Positions 22,549-35,248 of a DNA stretch of 64,000 nucleotides are shown here, in pieces. The notes below the pieces were generated by a model. It searched no databases. It saw only the letters and a list, made by a program, of their open reading frames with translations, and was not told the DNA's origin. The stretch is from Rhynchospora pubera. Its lineage: Eukaryota; Streptophyta; Magnoliopsida; Poales; Cyperaceae. The DNA is taken from the NCBI GenBank assembly GCA_028095005.1, contig CM051460.1:149973461-150037460 (forward strand). The letters are read 5' to 3'. Each line of letters opens with the position of its first letter. Positions within the stretch are counted from its first letter, which is position 1. The position numbers were made by a program, and so were the translations under genes.

Positions 22549-25500
22549 ATGGGATCTTGTTTGTTGTCGGCCGATGAGAGAAGAGTCTCCAATGGGAGCT
22601 CGAGTCCCACTTCGCCGGGTCGGAGAGTCAAGAGAGGCTCGAAGAAGCGGCCCGGTTCGAGAAGTTCGTCTGTGGAGGGATTGAGAGGAATTCCGGGTCG
22701 GTTAGCCGGTAGTGGGTCCAGCTTGAGCGGCGCCGGTTGCATGTTCACGCAACAAGGGAAGAAAGGGGTCAATCAGGATGCCATGCTTATATGGGAGGTT
22801 TGTTTATTTTCATTTTTTTTATATATATTGTTTTCTTTCATTTGTAAACTTTTGGAAAAAATGCTGCTTTTATATTTATGCTCAGTTGTTTTATCATCTT
22901 AAAAAGTAATGCGTTAAAATGCAAAATTGAGTGTTGTGTAATTTAAGGTCATGTTTTGTTTGCTTTTGTGATTTTCCAAATGTTTACTTTTTCTTTTGTC
23001 ATCAATGTCTTGAGGCGCCTGTGGGATGATATTTTTTTTAAAAGTAAAGCATATTTATACTATTATATAATTTTTCATTTGGTTCCTCAAATTTCTTTCA
23101 TTTATGGTTATTAGAATCTTAAAATGAGGATAAAATAACAGCGTTGAGACTGAGTTTTTCAACATTTTAGTTCTCGCAACATGCTTCTATTCATTGCTTC
23201 TGCTGTTTAGTTATATTAGTTCTGTGACATGAAGCAAATTTTGAAGCAAAAATAAATAATAATAAAAGCAATGAAGCAGCCCTTTTTTTTGGATTACTTG
23301 TTTACTTGCAAAAATATTTCGAACCATTGCTTGATCATGCCATATTAATACGTACAAGTTTCTTGAATCAAATTCTGTGATATTTAAATTGTTTGCCAAT
23401 ATGTGGGTCCCTCATCATGAATCTCACTCTTATCCTGATTCAATCTGACTTGGTTGCTCTTATCTATTCAACCAACCATATTGGCGATTTACAATTGTAG
23501 ACATTCAGCACTTTAGTACTTTTGTTTCAATTATGTCAATGCTATCAATTTGTCTCCTCTTTGCTCGTCAGATAGACCCCTCTTAATTTTATTTTATTGT
23601 ATGTATGATGGATCCTCTCTTAAATAATTTTATAGTCCGCTGAATGTGACTGCTTACTATTTCCTAGCTGAAGTTTACAGTTCTGATTAAAATAAGAGAA
23701 ACAGTTTCACTGTCTAAAATTACTTTTTTGTTTCTGTTTTGTTTTGTAGAATTTTGGTCCTAGATCAGACACTACATTTTGTGGTGTATTTGATGGCCAT
23801 GGGCCTTTCGGACATTTGGTGGCGAAGAGAGTGAGAGATCACCTCCCTCTAAAGCTCAATTCCCACATGGCAACTGAAGATATTTACGATAATGCCTCTA
23901 GTAGTGCTTTAAACAACATAGCTTCTGAAGAGATCCCTTTGTCTAAGGACAGTGGATCTGACAAGGAAGAAGAGAGGAGTGCTGACTTTTATGCTGCTAT
24001 GAAAGAATCGTTCTTGAAGGCATTCAAAGTGATGGATAAGGATTTGAGGCTGCATGGAAATGTTGATTGCTTTTTTAGTGGCACCACAGCTGTGACTATT
24101 GTTAAGCAAGTAAGGAAGTTTGCTTCTTTCTGTCTTCCTCCAAATAACACATCAACTATCCATTTTTTATATATATTTCTTTCTCAAAAGGCACTGATTG
24201 TTAGGACCACGAATGTTCAGTGTACTTGCCATTACCTCCCTGATATTTCTAAATTTATTACTTGGTTCACATCTGTGTACAGTTTAACCAGATAATAAAG
24301 AGATCAAATTAGCCATTTTTATTCTGTTTAATATCTCTAATACTGGTATTCTGGCTACAAATGTTCTATTTGTTTGATGTGATTTGAAAAACTTCCAAAA
24401 AAAGCTTTGTTTCTGATTTTGACTGTTCATTTTTTTCTTGCTCACTCTTTAGGGTAAAGATTTAGTGATTGGAAATTTGGGCGACTCAAGGGCAATATTG
24501 GGAACAAGAGATTCTAACAATCGATTGATGCCTGTCCAGTTGACAGTCGACCTTAAGCCAAATGTTCCAAGTATGTCTTTTTCTTGTTGTTTTCTTTTCC
24601 TCTTTTTTTCAATTTTGTAATTAAATACTTAGGGGAACTTTTTGAATGTCCATGTTTTGTTTCCGTTGATGCTTTGTAAAGATTTGATGCCTACTAATGT
24701 CTGATGTTGACTGGTCTTTGAATTGTCTTAATTTTCTCTCCAAATGTTGTTTCATGTGTTAGTGGCTTAGTGCAATCATGCAACCCAACCTATACAGTAT
24801 TTGTATTGCTGTCTGCTGTACTGGTCAATACCTGATTTTGTCACTCTCCATTATGGTCTATTCAAATTGAACAAGATAGAGACTTAATACTGTTTCAGTA
24901 ATTTTCCATTTGCATCTCTATATTTTAATATTCAATATTGAAAGAAAATCATGGAATAAGCAAAATATCAAACAATATTGAAAGACAGTATTGAAGAGAC
25001 ATATCTTTTTTGCAGGGGAAGCAGAGAGGATTAGAAAATGCAAGGGACGAGTGTTTGCCCTCCGTGATGAGCCTGAGGTGGCACGTGTATGGTTGCCAAA
25101 CTATGACACGCCAGGATTAGCTATGGCTAGAGCTTTTGGAGATTTTTGTCTCAAAGGTTTCGGTCTCATCTCTGAGCCTGAGGTCTCCTACAGGCGTCTC
25201 ACTGAGAGGGATGAGTTTGTTGTTCTGGCAACTGATGGGGTAATTCTTCCATTTCTCATTACCATTGTATTTCTTAGGTTTATTACCTTTTAGACTATTT
25301 GTAGAAGCACATCTCATCAAAAGTCTTGATTGCTGTATGAAAGGCTAATCAAAGGGCATATTTGTGAAACTTCATCACGAGAGGCATGCTTTGAATTAAT
25401 TTTCAATATAAGGAACTTCAACTTTTCTAGGTTTGGGATGTTTTGTCCAATAAAGAAGTTGTGGACATAGTGGCTGCAGCACCAACACGGTCCTCTGCTG

Positions 25501-25790
25501 CGAGATCACTCGTCGAGTCAGCAGTTCGATCATGGCGCCTCAAGTATCCAACATCCAAAATCGACGACTGTGCTGTTGTGTGTCTCTTTCTTGACACTGA
25601 CTCCGTTGCCGAAGCAGGTACCAGTATGGACTTTGAAAGATCAGAATCTGAATATGATATCCCTGATGATGATGGCAGTACTATGGGTACAGAAGAAGAA
25701 AAGTTGGTACCTAGGGCAGACACACTATTCAGCTTGCCTAAGTATGTGTCAGGGGTTAAACCGGTTACTAGCACCAAAAAATCATCTTGA
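22549..25790 (+). CDS. Protein phosphatase 2C, clade-E-like
   Basis: PP2C Ser/Thr phosphatase, Mg/Mn dependent. Exons: 22549-22797, 23750-24109, 24453-24570, 25016-25239, 25431-25790, all GT-AG with phase closed, giving 436 residues. Seen: QQGKKGVNQDAM (residues ~68-79), metal-binding VFDGHGPFGH (D98, G99), SGTTAVTIV, GNLGDSRA (~210-217), MARAFGDFCLK, ATDG-VWD across the last intron (D316) and KIDDCAVV (D362/D363). Order and length fit plant clade E PP2Cs, which act in kinase signalling. The ATG at 22549 was chosen because it gives MGSCLLS, an N-myristoylation/palmitoylation-type start typical of this clade. In-frame ATGs at 22504 (strong context) and 22333 would add 15 or 72 residues. It converges on the carboxypeptidase gene. 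Confidence 0.95.
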
Positions 25791-26573
25791 TACTATACCC
25801 CCATGAGGATCGGTAAACATCTTTCATGATATGTTGTCATGCCTAAGGTCATTCATTTTTGATGTCTTTCTTTATATTCATCATTATGAATTTAGAAGAA
25901 AGAGGCATGGGACAGTGTAGGGTATGTTTACCAAACTATATTCCTGATATTTATTTTGGTTAAGAAGAGTGTCCCGGCTCTATTAGCATGTCGGGTAGTC
26001 CTCTCTTGTATCGTTGCATGCAAGCATGGGTAGGGTTGCATTTTTTCTCCTTTTTTTTTGTATAATGCCATCCCAATTAGTGTGATTTGTTGACGTTTTG
26101 TCTATAGTGATTTACTGCTGCTGCTATTACTGAGAGGGTCTGGCAGAAATTCCATCATATTGTATTCTTTCAACTGTTATTTGAAATTACAGCCATTTGT
26201 TAATTTGTTTACGTTTATTTCATTTTAGGCCCTTTTTCTTAAATCAAGAAAAAGTTTGTTGAATGTGGTAGATGAGCGTTTATTTTATCTTCGTTAGAAC
26301 ACGTCAGTTGCTGCTTGTCTTTATCTATTGAAGCATTTACAGGGTATTGTTTTATTAGCGAGATAAAGATCATACTTGTCTGTGCCAGCATTCTAAGTAT
26401 TATCTGACTTCTCCAAGGTTTCTCTTGTATTGCTTTAAAAATTTCATTGTTAGCAATTAGCAAATGGCAAATGTGCTGAACATATTGCTTAAAAAACATA
26501 CTTACACATTGAGATTCAGCAATTGCTCTATGTAAAGAAGATACGTGGTCTATACAGCCCGGACTTATTTCAA

Positions 26574-26637
<64 letters not shown>

Positions 26638-26680
26638 GAATGGCTCATTCTTCCTCTCCTGCTCTCCATATGATAATATA
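25791..26680. other. Convergent intergenic spacer and 3' UTRs
   Basis: About 890 bases separate the two stop codons. The first few hundred bases are probably PP2C 3' UTR. The part nearest 26680 is probably carboxypeptidase 3' UTR. Apart from the microsatellite nothing structured is seen. Confidence 0.6.
26573..26635. repeat. (AAT)n microsatellite, about 20 units
   Basis: An uninterrupted AAT/ATA trinucleotide run of ~60 bases lies some 50-110 bases beyond the carboxypeptidase stop codon, probably in its 3' UTR. On the minus strand it gives a spurious poly-Tyr open frame. Confidence 0.95.
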
Positions 26681-29600
26681 CTAGATCGTAGTTCCTGATA
26701 GCCAGCGGCTATAGAAAGCCAATGCCTCTTTTGGCTTGTACTCTGGAACAGCATGTCCAGAACCCTGATGAATGGTGCAAGGAAAAAATGATATGATTAA
26801 AATAATAAATTATGTGCGACCTCTTTTATTTAGGTTGTCGTGGAAATACAGAAAAACAGAAATGCCATACCTTTACAGTCATGAAGGTAAGATTATGATC
26901 ATAACCTCGAATATACCTGCATCCATCCAAAAGTTTATATTACTCTAGAAAAACATTGACAAACAACCGATATGCTTGAATGTTAGGTTAATATATACCA
27001 GGTCAGATGTTACTTGACAACAGTAGCAGTGATCTTTGAGGCACTAATAAAGTAGGTTAGAGCTGAAATTTATTAAAAATCCATGGAGGGAGAGGGAGGG
27101 AGGGAGAAATTACCCAGCTACTTGATCATTGTAGAACCAAGGCCTCCATTTATCAATAGTTTTATACCCAAGTGAGCGGGTCCATGCTTCTGTTCCAGTA
27201 AAAGGTATGCACATATCATGGTCACCACTGCAAATGACAAAGAAGCACAACCAATTTTACAGTCTTTTTCCTCGTTTTCGTTATTTGCTATCAATCCATT
27301 CAAGTTTCAAATGGCGAACAGCAACAATTGGTGCTTGAATAAATTTCAAATAAATTGGAGAGCTTGACTCCCATATTATCTTAAAAAAAAAATGTTTGGT
27401 GCTTGAATAGTTCTAATTCAGTGTACCTGTAGATGAGTGCACGGTAACCTTGAATGGTAAAGTTCTTGTGATATTCTATCATGCTTCCAGTATCATGCGT
27501 GAAATCAATTTTTGCAGTGTACAACTCCCATGGCCCAGTTATGTTTATCTAATAAAATGGTAAAAGATGAAAAATAAATTTAGTGTTCTCAGAGATATTT
27601 TTCAGTGAAAGCAACAGTTTATTATGGCACACCGTCTCAGCATGAATTGCAGAGCGCACTGCTTGGCTGTTCAGCCATGAACTAGCAATCTCATCACTCT
27701 GCATATAAGGTAGGGATGGAGAGAGTGATTAATAAGAGAAAACTACCATGTTCACATCTGATATTAAAAACATTGTAGTTTACAAGCCATACAGTCCAGG
27801 TGTATTAATTCAATACCAACATTTAATATAACTTACAGACATGTAGCATTTTCCTTTCTGTACGCATTGGACGTTTTTTGTGCATAATTTCGTGTCTAGA
27901 CATTTTAATATGCAGATTTCATTTTAAAATATTTAAGTCTTAACTATACTGCATCTCTTGAAAGCAAGCTTTTATGGTATAAAGAGGCTGTTAGACAAAT
28001 ACAGTACCTGGTAACTATGAAACCTTGTGAAATCCAGTATTTTGATAATAAAATAAAGCCCGGATAAGTATTATGTTTGATATTTCAGGAAAACAAAGGA
28101 TGCCGACATTAAATAAATTAACAAGTATAAATAAAGAAATCATTTGTCTAAAATTAATACCGTGCAAGGAAGTGATCTTGACAGCTCTGGCCAAGTTGGC
28201 ACGCGACCTTCTTGGACTGGCAAATTTAGAGGCCATGCCCGGCCAAACATTCTTTTTCTAACTTGGAGAGGTCTTTCTGTTTCACCTAGCTTTCTAAAAC
28301 TTGGGGGCAACTGGCTGTTAACAAACTCAGCTTCCTGTTGCTCAGGACTGTGGAAGCATGGTTCCAGGATGTGGTATTTGTTCAAATCCTTCAGGTCCTA
28401 TATTGGAGAAAATGTTTTCAAAACATCGACTTTTCAAAGTTTTGTGTAGAGACCAAGCAGTATTTCACGTTTCTGGTTTGTTCAAATTCGTCAATTTTAT
28501 GTATCTCTCTCTTTTTTTTTTAAATTTCTACATAGTCTAATTGTTTAATTTATGAAAGGACTTAACCTGGGCGGAAATACCTATTTCTGAGGACAAGATA
28601 CCAATTTTCCTCAATTTCCACCTTTATCAAATTATCATTATTGCCAAACATATAAGCACCAAAGTCATTCATGAGAATTGTTTACCAGTCGGACTTGAGC
28701 CACCTTTTCTTGGCAGGTTACATTGTCATTCTTATAGTACTTTCCCTCACATACAGAATGGACCTCCTGAAATGCATCAAGCTGAGTTATTGCTCTTAAA
28801 ATTTTTACTTAGTAGAATTCAAGAATATAAATGCCAGGTTCTCTATGCCCGTCATAGACTCAAATAAGCCAATTAGCAAAAGAAGACTGCTATATCTGTG
28901 TCTGCGTGGTGTCTAAGGGTTTGTCGGGAAGTTCGAACATGACAACTAAAAGGTTTAGTAGAAAAAAAAAATCCCCAATAGGCACCAACCTGTCTTGATT
29001 GATACTAGTGGTTAAAAGTAATTATAAACACAGCAGAAGCAGGTCTCACAGTTGTCCCCTGGCAAAATAAGTTCAGGATGCTACAACACTTTCTCAAAAT
29101 TAATTCAAAACAAATATCTATGTATACTATTTAGTAGATCGTATCATATGATTAGGAGATATTATAACAGCACAAAATCTGACGTACTACATACAAATCT
29201 TCAGGTATAAGGCCCATGCTATGAGCAAATGACACAAAAGAATTTGCATCGATATCCATATCAGTAACTCCATTGCCAATCAGATAACCCTAAACCACAG
29301 AAAAATAATAAAAGGCAAACAAAAATGGGGTTTTAAAAAAATTCTTTCTTGGGAACAATGCAATATTTACAGTTTACACAATATTCTAACCTTGAAGTTA
29401 ATGACAGGCTTTGCACCCTCTTTTATCCCTGTTTATCAATTGTCAATGCAAATATTAAAAAGATTTGATTGTTAGCAATCAAGAACCATATCCGTAATTT
29501 GGTGATGCTGTCAGTATGATCCTTAAATATTCTTTTTATGTCTAATCAATAGTGAAATCTGTCTGTTATGAGTGGTTAGATAACATCTATGCATTATTAT

Positions 29601-31489
29601 CCCTTTGGTACCATTACCATGACATACCTTTCACAACCTCAGCAGCTAAGGTCGGGATATAAACTCCAGCATATGACTCTCCAGATATATAGAAAGGGTT
29701 GTCAGTAAATTCTGGGTACAACTCAAACCACTGCTTGAAAAGTGAAAAGGCAGAAACTTTAGGTTAATTATTTTTACAGCAACAAAGGGGAAATAGCCAA
29801 CTGGTACAGCTCCAGAATCAGCTGGTATTTCTCTGTAAAAAGATTACCTTTAAAAGAAACTTATGTGAATCAGCAGCTGTCTTGATGTCTCCAGTGATGT
29901 AATCTGAATGATCAAGGGAATAAGAGAGCCCAGTGCCAGCTGGAGAATCCAAGTAGATTACACTGGAGACCTGATTGTATGAGAATTACAAAATATGAAA
30001 TCAAAGTATAACTAAAATCTTCTGGATGAGAATTACAAAATATGAAGTTGCTTTACAAAAGTTGGAATGAATTTATTGTAAGAGACTAAATAGAGAATGG
30101 ATCCATTTTGAGGTAACTATTGCATTAACTCATTTACAAAACAAAAATGACAATACAGCCCTACAACTACAAGAATATATTTTTCAGCTCTTGGAAATAC
30201 TTTACGGAAGACTTAATTTATGGGAAACAAAGGCCTTACCTTTGACCAGCTATAAGGATTGAGATGCAATACAGGGAGAGTTCCCGAGGTATTTCCAGCC
30301 TCAAAATTAAACGGACCTGACAAGAAAGGGATCTTATTATTGCATCTTTAACAATTAACATGCAGATCAAGAAATGTTATATTCTAGATGCACCGCCACC
30401 CCTTTACCACCAAAAATCAAAAGAAAAAGAAAACTATTATCAGACTATACCCAATTATGCTTACAGTTATCCCCTAGCCAAACAATTAGCACTGAAACAA
30501 GTTTCAATTGGACAATGAATAACATCATCCATTTGCTTCAATCTATTACTTCTCAGTTATATGCAATCTGCCTCGCTTTAAGGAAGAACAAGCAGTTAAA
30601 TCTGGGCTGGTTCCCACATTTACCAACACCTAAGCTGACACAAACTCACTGAAACAGATAGGCTTTGATCAAAATGATTTTTACACAGGATTTCATTTCA
30701 TTGGAATTGATTTATCCAGATTTCGTTGGGTCTAATAACATAAAAATTCCGACCAAATGACATGAAATCCATCCATTTTGATAAAGAATTTTCTAATGAA
30801 ATGAAATCTCATGTTAAAAAAATGCCATTCTGATCAGGGCCATAGTCTCATACCTACCGGTGCATTTGGAATCAGACTCAGTTCATATTCACTATAAACT
30901 ATTTGAAACAGAAATTCTCAATGGTAGATGCTTCAGTCCATTAATTGGACATTATAACTAATAATTCTTACCATTCTCATACACAAATCCATCAAAGCTA
31001 GAGCATCCAGGCCCACCATTCATCCACAGAACAACCGGATCTTCAGCTGGGTTCCCTTCAGAAGTCACGAAGTAATAGAAGAGATTCTTTTCATGCTCTT
31101 CATCCACAGTTATATAACTAGAAAGAAAAAAAGAAAACCATCAAATCTGGAAAGAAAAAAAAAAAACAAAACTTTGAACGACTTTTGACTGAAAGAGAGT
31201 GTGTCACACACTCTAATCCAGATCGAAGGTACCAACATTGATTACTCCAGGTGGCACCGTTAACTATAACTAACTAACTAACTAACTATACATGGTTGTA
31301 GACTCGCAGTTGTAGATGAAGTGCTGAAGAGAAAAAATGGTACCCTGAATAGTGGTTGGAGGGAAAAGAACCAGAGAAGCCTGGAAGGTGACTTATGAAA
31401 TGACTCGGAGGAGCAGCAGAGGTCGAAGCAACGATGGTCAAAAGAAAGATGAGGAGAAGAGGAGCTACAGCCATTGGGAGAGAGATCAA
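26681..31489 (-). CDS. Serine carboxypeptidase-like protein (SCPL20-like)
   Basis: Peptidase family S10, probably secreted or vacuolar. Exons, 5' to 3' on the minus strand: 31344-31489, 30972-31117, 30240-30316, 29848-29970, 29628-29730, 29391-29428, 29191-29289, 28686-28766, 28161-28397, 27633-27698, 27427-27548, 27114-27227, 26871-26916, 26681-26764. All are GT-AG and phase closes to 493 residues, normal for the family. Residues 1-25 form a hydrophobic signal peptide (APLLLIFLLTIVAS). Seen: HLPGFSGSFPSNHYSGY, substrate-site WMNGGPGCSS, catalytic Ser183 in GESYAGVY, Asp417 in GDHDMCIP and His470 in GSGHAVPEYKP. All triad residues are intact. The start could instead be the Met at residue 6. 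The N-terminal motif resembles plant SCPL20 / carboxypeptidase I. Substrate is unknown. Confidence 0.95.
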
Positions 31490-31544
31490 CGCTTCAGTTC
31501 AACTGTTCTACTGTCAGAACATGGGTTCATTAGTCATTAATTAC

Positions 31545-31566
31545 TTCATTTATATTATATATATTG
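31545..31566 (-). promoter_or_regulatory. Possible TATA region of the carboxypeptidase gene
   Basis: The minus strand contains ATATATATAATATAAATG, some 55-75 bases upstream of the ATG. It is the only strong TATA-like run in the immediate upstream DNA and implies a short leader. Confidence 0.4.
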
Positions 31567-31569
31567 TGG

Positions 31570-32840
31570 TTGTGTCGTTGTGATAATAATGAAATTTCTC
31601 TCTCTCCTACTTTCCTTTTCTTTTTGTCCGCACGCGGTGGGTTATACAGACGGTACTGACACCTGCTTTAGTTTATCATTTATTGTTCTCATTAAAATTG
31701 ATTATTCTTTGTTTGATACTCTTTTTTACTATTTTATTATTTAAATAGTTGCAATTAAACTATATTATCTTGTAAAATAAATGAGTGACATCAATCTTGT
31801 AAGAATCAGTCATATTTTAAGATATTTGAAGATAGGCAAATTAAAAAAAAAATGTAAGTTGGCTTTACTCTTTCTTTTTTGTTTGGTAAATTAACCAAAA
31901 TGTGCGTGAGAGTTGAGGTGTTCTTTTCGCTAAGCAGAAAATAGGTTCTGATGCTTTAAAATTGAACCGTCCCTTTCGAATTTGGCAATTCGTTTTGTGC
32001 GTGAGAGACTTCGGTGGGGGCGACGCGACGTGATGGTGCTGCCTCATGGAGTCATGGTGCATTATTATTGCATCTTGGCTTGTGCAAAGATGCTCCAGCT
32101 CTTTCATGGCATCCTGCTATTTTCTGTTATTTGTTATTAAAAAAATTGATGTCTAAAAAAGAGGTAAATTGGTCATTGGTTAAATTATTTAATAATATAG
32201 GGATAGAAGGGAAAAAAAAAATTTTGATGGAGAAATTATAATTTATGAAAGTTTTCATGGGTACGCCAGCAAATAATATTTATTAATTTATATCCTACCA
32301 ATTTAAGCACAGACATACAATTTCTTACTAATTTATTAATTAATCTCGACTTGTTTGAACTTTCTGGAGTCGCATTCATTTTTGTTGTTGTAGGAATAAT
32401 TGCAGCAGACACATAAACATTCAATTTAGATCAAATTAAAAAAAATTCATAAAAATCATCTAACAATTTCAAAGTACGACGTCTTTCTATCTAATTCTAA
32501 CGAGCAAGTCTGCATATCCAATTTTACGGATCCTTTATATCTAATATCGTCGATTATTTATTCCTTTGAAAAAAAAAATATCTATTTTTGTGTGTCGATG
32601 ATATTGTCGGGATAAACTTAAACCTTAATTCTGTGGCTATATGGACTGTTTTTGTTTAGCTCAACATCATTTTGAGCTCCAAACTCACAAAATAGACATC
32701 AAATAAAAAAATCTAAATAAAGATGCGGGTGTCCTCATGTTTTTCTTTTAAGTTCGTTTCTCCAACTCTTCAGATACGCTGATATGCGGAAACAGTTTAA
32801 TGTAATTTATTTTTTATATGTTATGCTATTGGTCTTGGAT
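31570..32840. other. Intergenic, no gene seen
   Basis: Upstream flank of the carboxypeptidase gene. Small frames at 31865-32107 (minus) and 32014-32241 (plus) lack motifs, splice continuity and coding composition. No repeat termini were recognised. Confidence 0.5.
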
Positions 32841-32845
32841 CGCCT

Positions 32846-33720
32846 CTTTATCGGGTCAGTATGGCAGAGTGCCAACTTTTGATCCGGACCGTTCGATCTA
32901 ATTTCGACGGTTAGTATTTTTCGAGTCTATCAATCTGATATTATGCACGGGCAGTGACGGAGCTAAGAAAGGGCAGGCTCAGGCACGTGTTTGGACTTGT
33001 TCTCCAAAAATTTATAATTTTTTAATATATTTGCTTGTTAAAGATCGAAAAATATGAAAGTGCCTGGCATTGAATTAAATTAGACATGTGCCTGAGATTT
33101 GATTTAATTTCTCCACAGTCGTCCTGCTTGACAAATGAAATTCAGTGGGTTTCCTTTCACTTTTCTTTTATATTTTATTTATATTTATTTCATGATTGGA
33201 GCCAGAACCATTGGGTGGGTTGCTGCTCCAATGACAATGAGTCTCTGATTCAAAAAGGAAAATAAAAAAGGAAAAACGATAAAGCCTCATCAAGGAAAGA
33301 GACCATGGCATATTTTCCTTATTTAATTGTTTTTCCCCTTTCATTTCATTCATTTCTCCACTGTGCTCTCGCATGAACGCATAGTTGATAGTTGTTATAT
33401 CCGTTAAGACTCATATTTTATCAAGTCATGCTCTAATAATGAGACAGAAATAGAATAAAAAAAAATAATTTGGTTTATGAAAAAAAATATATATTACAAT
33501 AATACCGTTGATTATGCAAGAAAAAATAATATCTTTTATATTAAATTTATTATTTAAAATATTTTTTATTTTAATATTTAATTTATTAATTTTTGTGATG
33601 GTGTCCAGATTTAAAATTTGGCTGGCTCCGTCCTATGCACGGGACTCCTATTAACTGTTGAGATTAGATCTAACGATTCCGATCGAAAATTGATATGTGA
33701 TTCACTCTTCGTCTCCTTAT
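32846..33720. mobile_element. Hairpin MITE interrupted by a hAT element
   Basis: The left half (32846-32951) contains GGCAGAGTGCCAACTTTTGA, GATCCGGACCGTTCGATCTA and GTCTATCAATCTG. The right half (33636-33720) contains TTGAGATTAGATCTAACGAT and GTGATTCACTCTTCGTCTCC, its inverted partner. Joined, they give a ~190-base hairpin of the same family as 14867-15063. The interruption is the hAT insertion described next. Confidence 0.7.
32952..33635. mobile_element. Non-autonomous hAT element with perfect 8-bp TSD
   Basis: The termini are CAGTGACGGAGC and, inverted at the right, TAGGACGGAGCC, matching the usual plant hAT end (CAGNGNCGGAGC). The 8-bp direct repeat TGCACGGG flanks it exactly at 32944-32951 and 33636-33643. 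It is 684 bases long, AT-rich inside and carries no transposase. It is nested in the hairpin MITE, so it is the younger insertion. Confidence 0.88.
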
Positions 33721-33756
33721 CCTGTCAATGCTTACCCTCCCACATGGGGTTTTTTT

Positions 33757-35248
33757 CTTAAACGGCTATATTCCATAAGATATCTCGGTCAAGCATCACG
33801 CACATGATGATAATTACATAAAAGGCCAAGGCGCATGAGGCATGTGCGCCCAGCATTTGCATAAAAATAAGGCATTAATGGCCTATGCGCCTTACCTATT
33901 TCGTCTATTTCCACACACATTAGACGTCTCTGTTGTCATCTAATTTCAGTAGTCAAAACAACTTTTTATTAATAAAGGACATTTGTATAAGTAAATTGTG
34001 CTATAACTTTTGCATCTCAAATAAAAAACAAAAACAAAAACAACTTTTTATTAATACATGACACATTTGTATATGTAAATTGCCATAAATGCTTATGATA
34101 TCCTACGTCCATTACAAGTGACATCCATGCTAGTTAAAATTCTAGTCAAAAGATTAAAAGGTTTAAAAATAACACGCTATATATAAAACATAAGATGATA
34201 CTATATTCTGACTTCTGAGTTAACTCTAATTGTATATTTTATTATATTTTTAATATAATAATATCAAAATACCACGATTATTAATGTTTCTGAATTGTAC
34301 ATTAAATTTGACAATATTAGAATTATATTATACAAATTGTGTCAATTTGTATTAATTATTTTGTTTTGTATTTGTGTGATAAGTTTTGCTTTAATAAATA
34401 CTAGACATGAGCAGTGGCAGCTTCACAGCGTTATGTTATTTTGCACAACTATTTTAATATATATTTAACAAAAAAAATTATTTTTAATTTAAAGTTAATG
34501 CAGTCACGGCTTCTAATTAAGAAGAGTAAAATTCAAACATATATTCAGATTGATCGGTCAACGAAAATTAGAAGGCACAGATCGCATGTCGTACGAGGGG
34601 ATAAATTTCTTTTTTTCTATACAGATCGCGAATGAAATTAATATTATTTATATTTTTTGGTATATTTTATAATTTATTAAGTTAAATAAGTTTGTATTAT
34701 AGATGTAATAACATTTATCTAGAATATATCTTATTTAATCAATATTATAAGTACGCACAATTTGGCACAAAATTTCATAATTTTTATTTTAAAAATTTTC
34801 AAATTATTCTTATGGTGATTTTTAAATTAAATTTTTTTTAATAATTTTTGACATATAAACATGTCGTGTAATAATACGTGTCGTGTCATCATACCTAGCC
34901 ACATGAATACTAAAATAAAAATATATTTTTTTAGTTTATAATCCTAAATTACAAATTAAAATGTAATTTAAAAGACTTATTAAAAAACATTTTTTATTTA
35001 TAATATTTGAATAACGATGCCAAGGTCCGTATTTTTTTCGCTAGAATTAAATGGCAACAGTCAACATGTTTGATAGGCGCAAACAAAAAAAAATAAATAA
35101 AAAATGAAAGAAAGGCGCACGGGCCATCAGCGCATTATTTTCATGCAAAATTTAGGCGCACAGAGCACTTGCGCCTTGGCTCTTTGTGTAATTATTATTA
35201 TGCACTTGGTGCTTTGTTGAGATAAGTTTTGGCATATAGCCGTTTAAG
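33757..35248. mobile_element. 1.5-kb element with ~135-bp inverted repeats (MULE-like)
   Basis: The left end CTTAAACGGCTATA... and the right end ...TATAGCCGTTTAAG are inverted copies. The similarity extends ~135 bases inward through AAAGGCCAAGGCGCATGAGG / CTTGCGCCTTGGCTC and AATGGCCTATGCGCCT / GGCGCACGGGCCATC. The inside is AT-rich and noncoding. Long TIRs suggest a non-autonomous Mutator-like element. The flanks CCCACATG and CTCACATG resemble each other, but an exact 9-bp duplication could not be fixed because the TIR may extend through the adjoining T-run. Confidence 0.72.

Noticed and set aside
26239..26754. 171-codon minus-strand frame with a Tyr run
   Set aside because: The Tyr run is the AAT microsatellite. 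The useful part is just the last carboxypeptidase exon read in another frame plus 3' UTR.
28073..28540. Plus-strand frames at 28.1-28.5 kb
   Set aside because: They are antisense shadows of the 237-base carboxypeptidase exon at 28161-28397.
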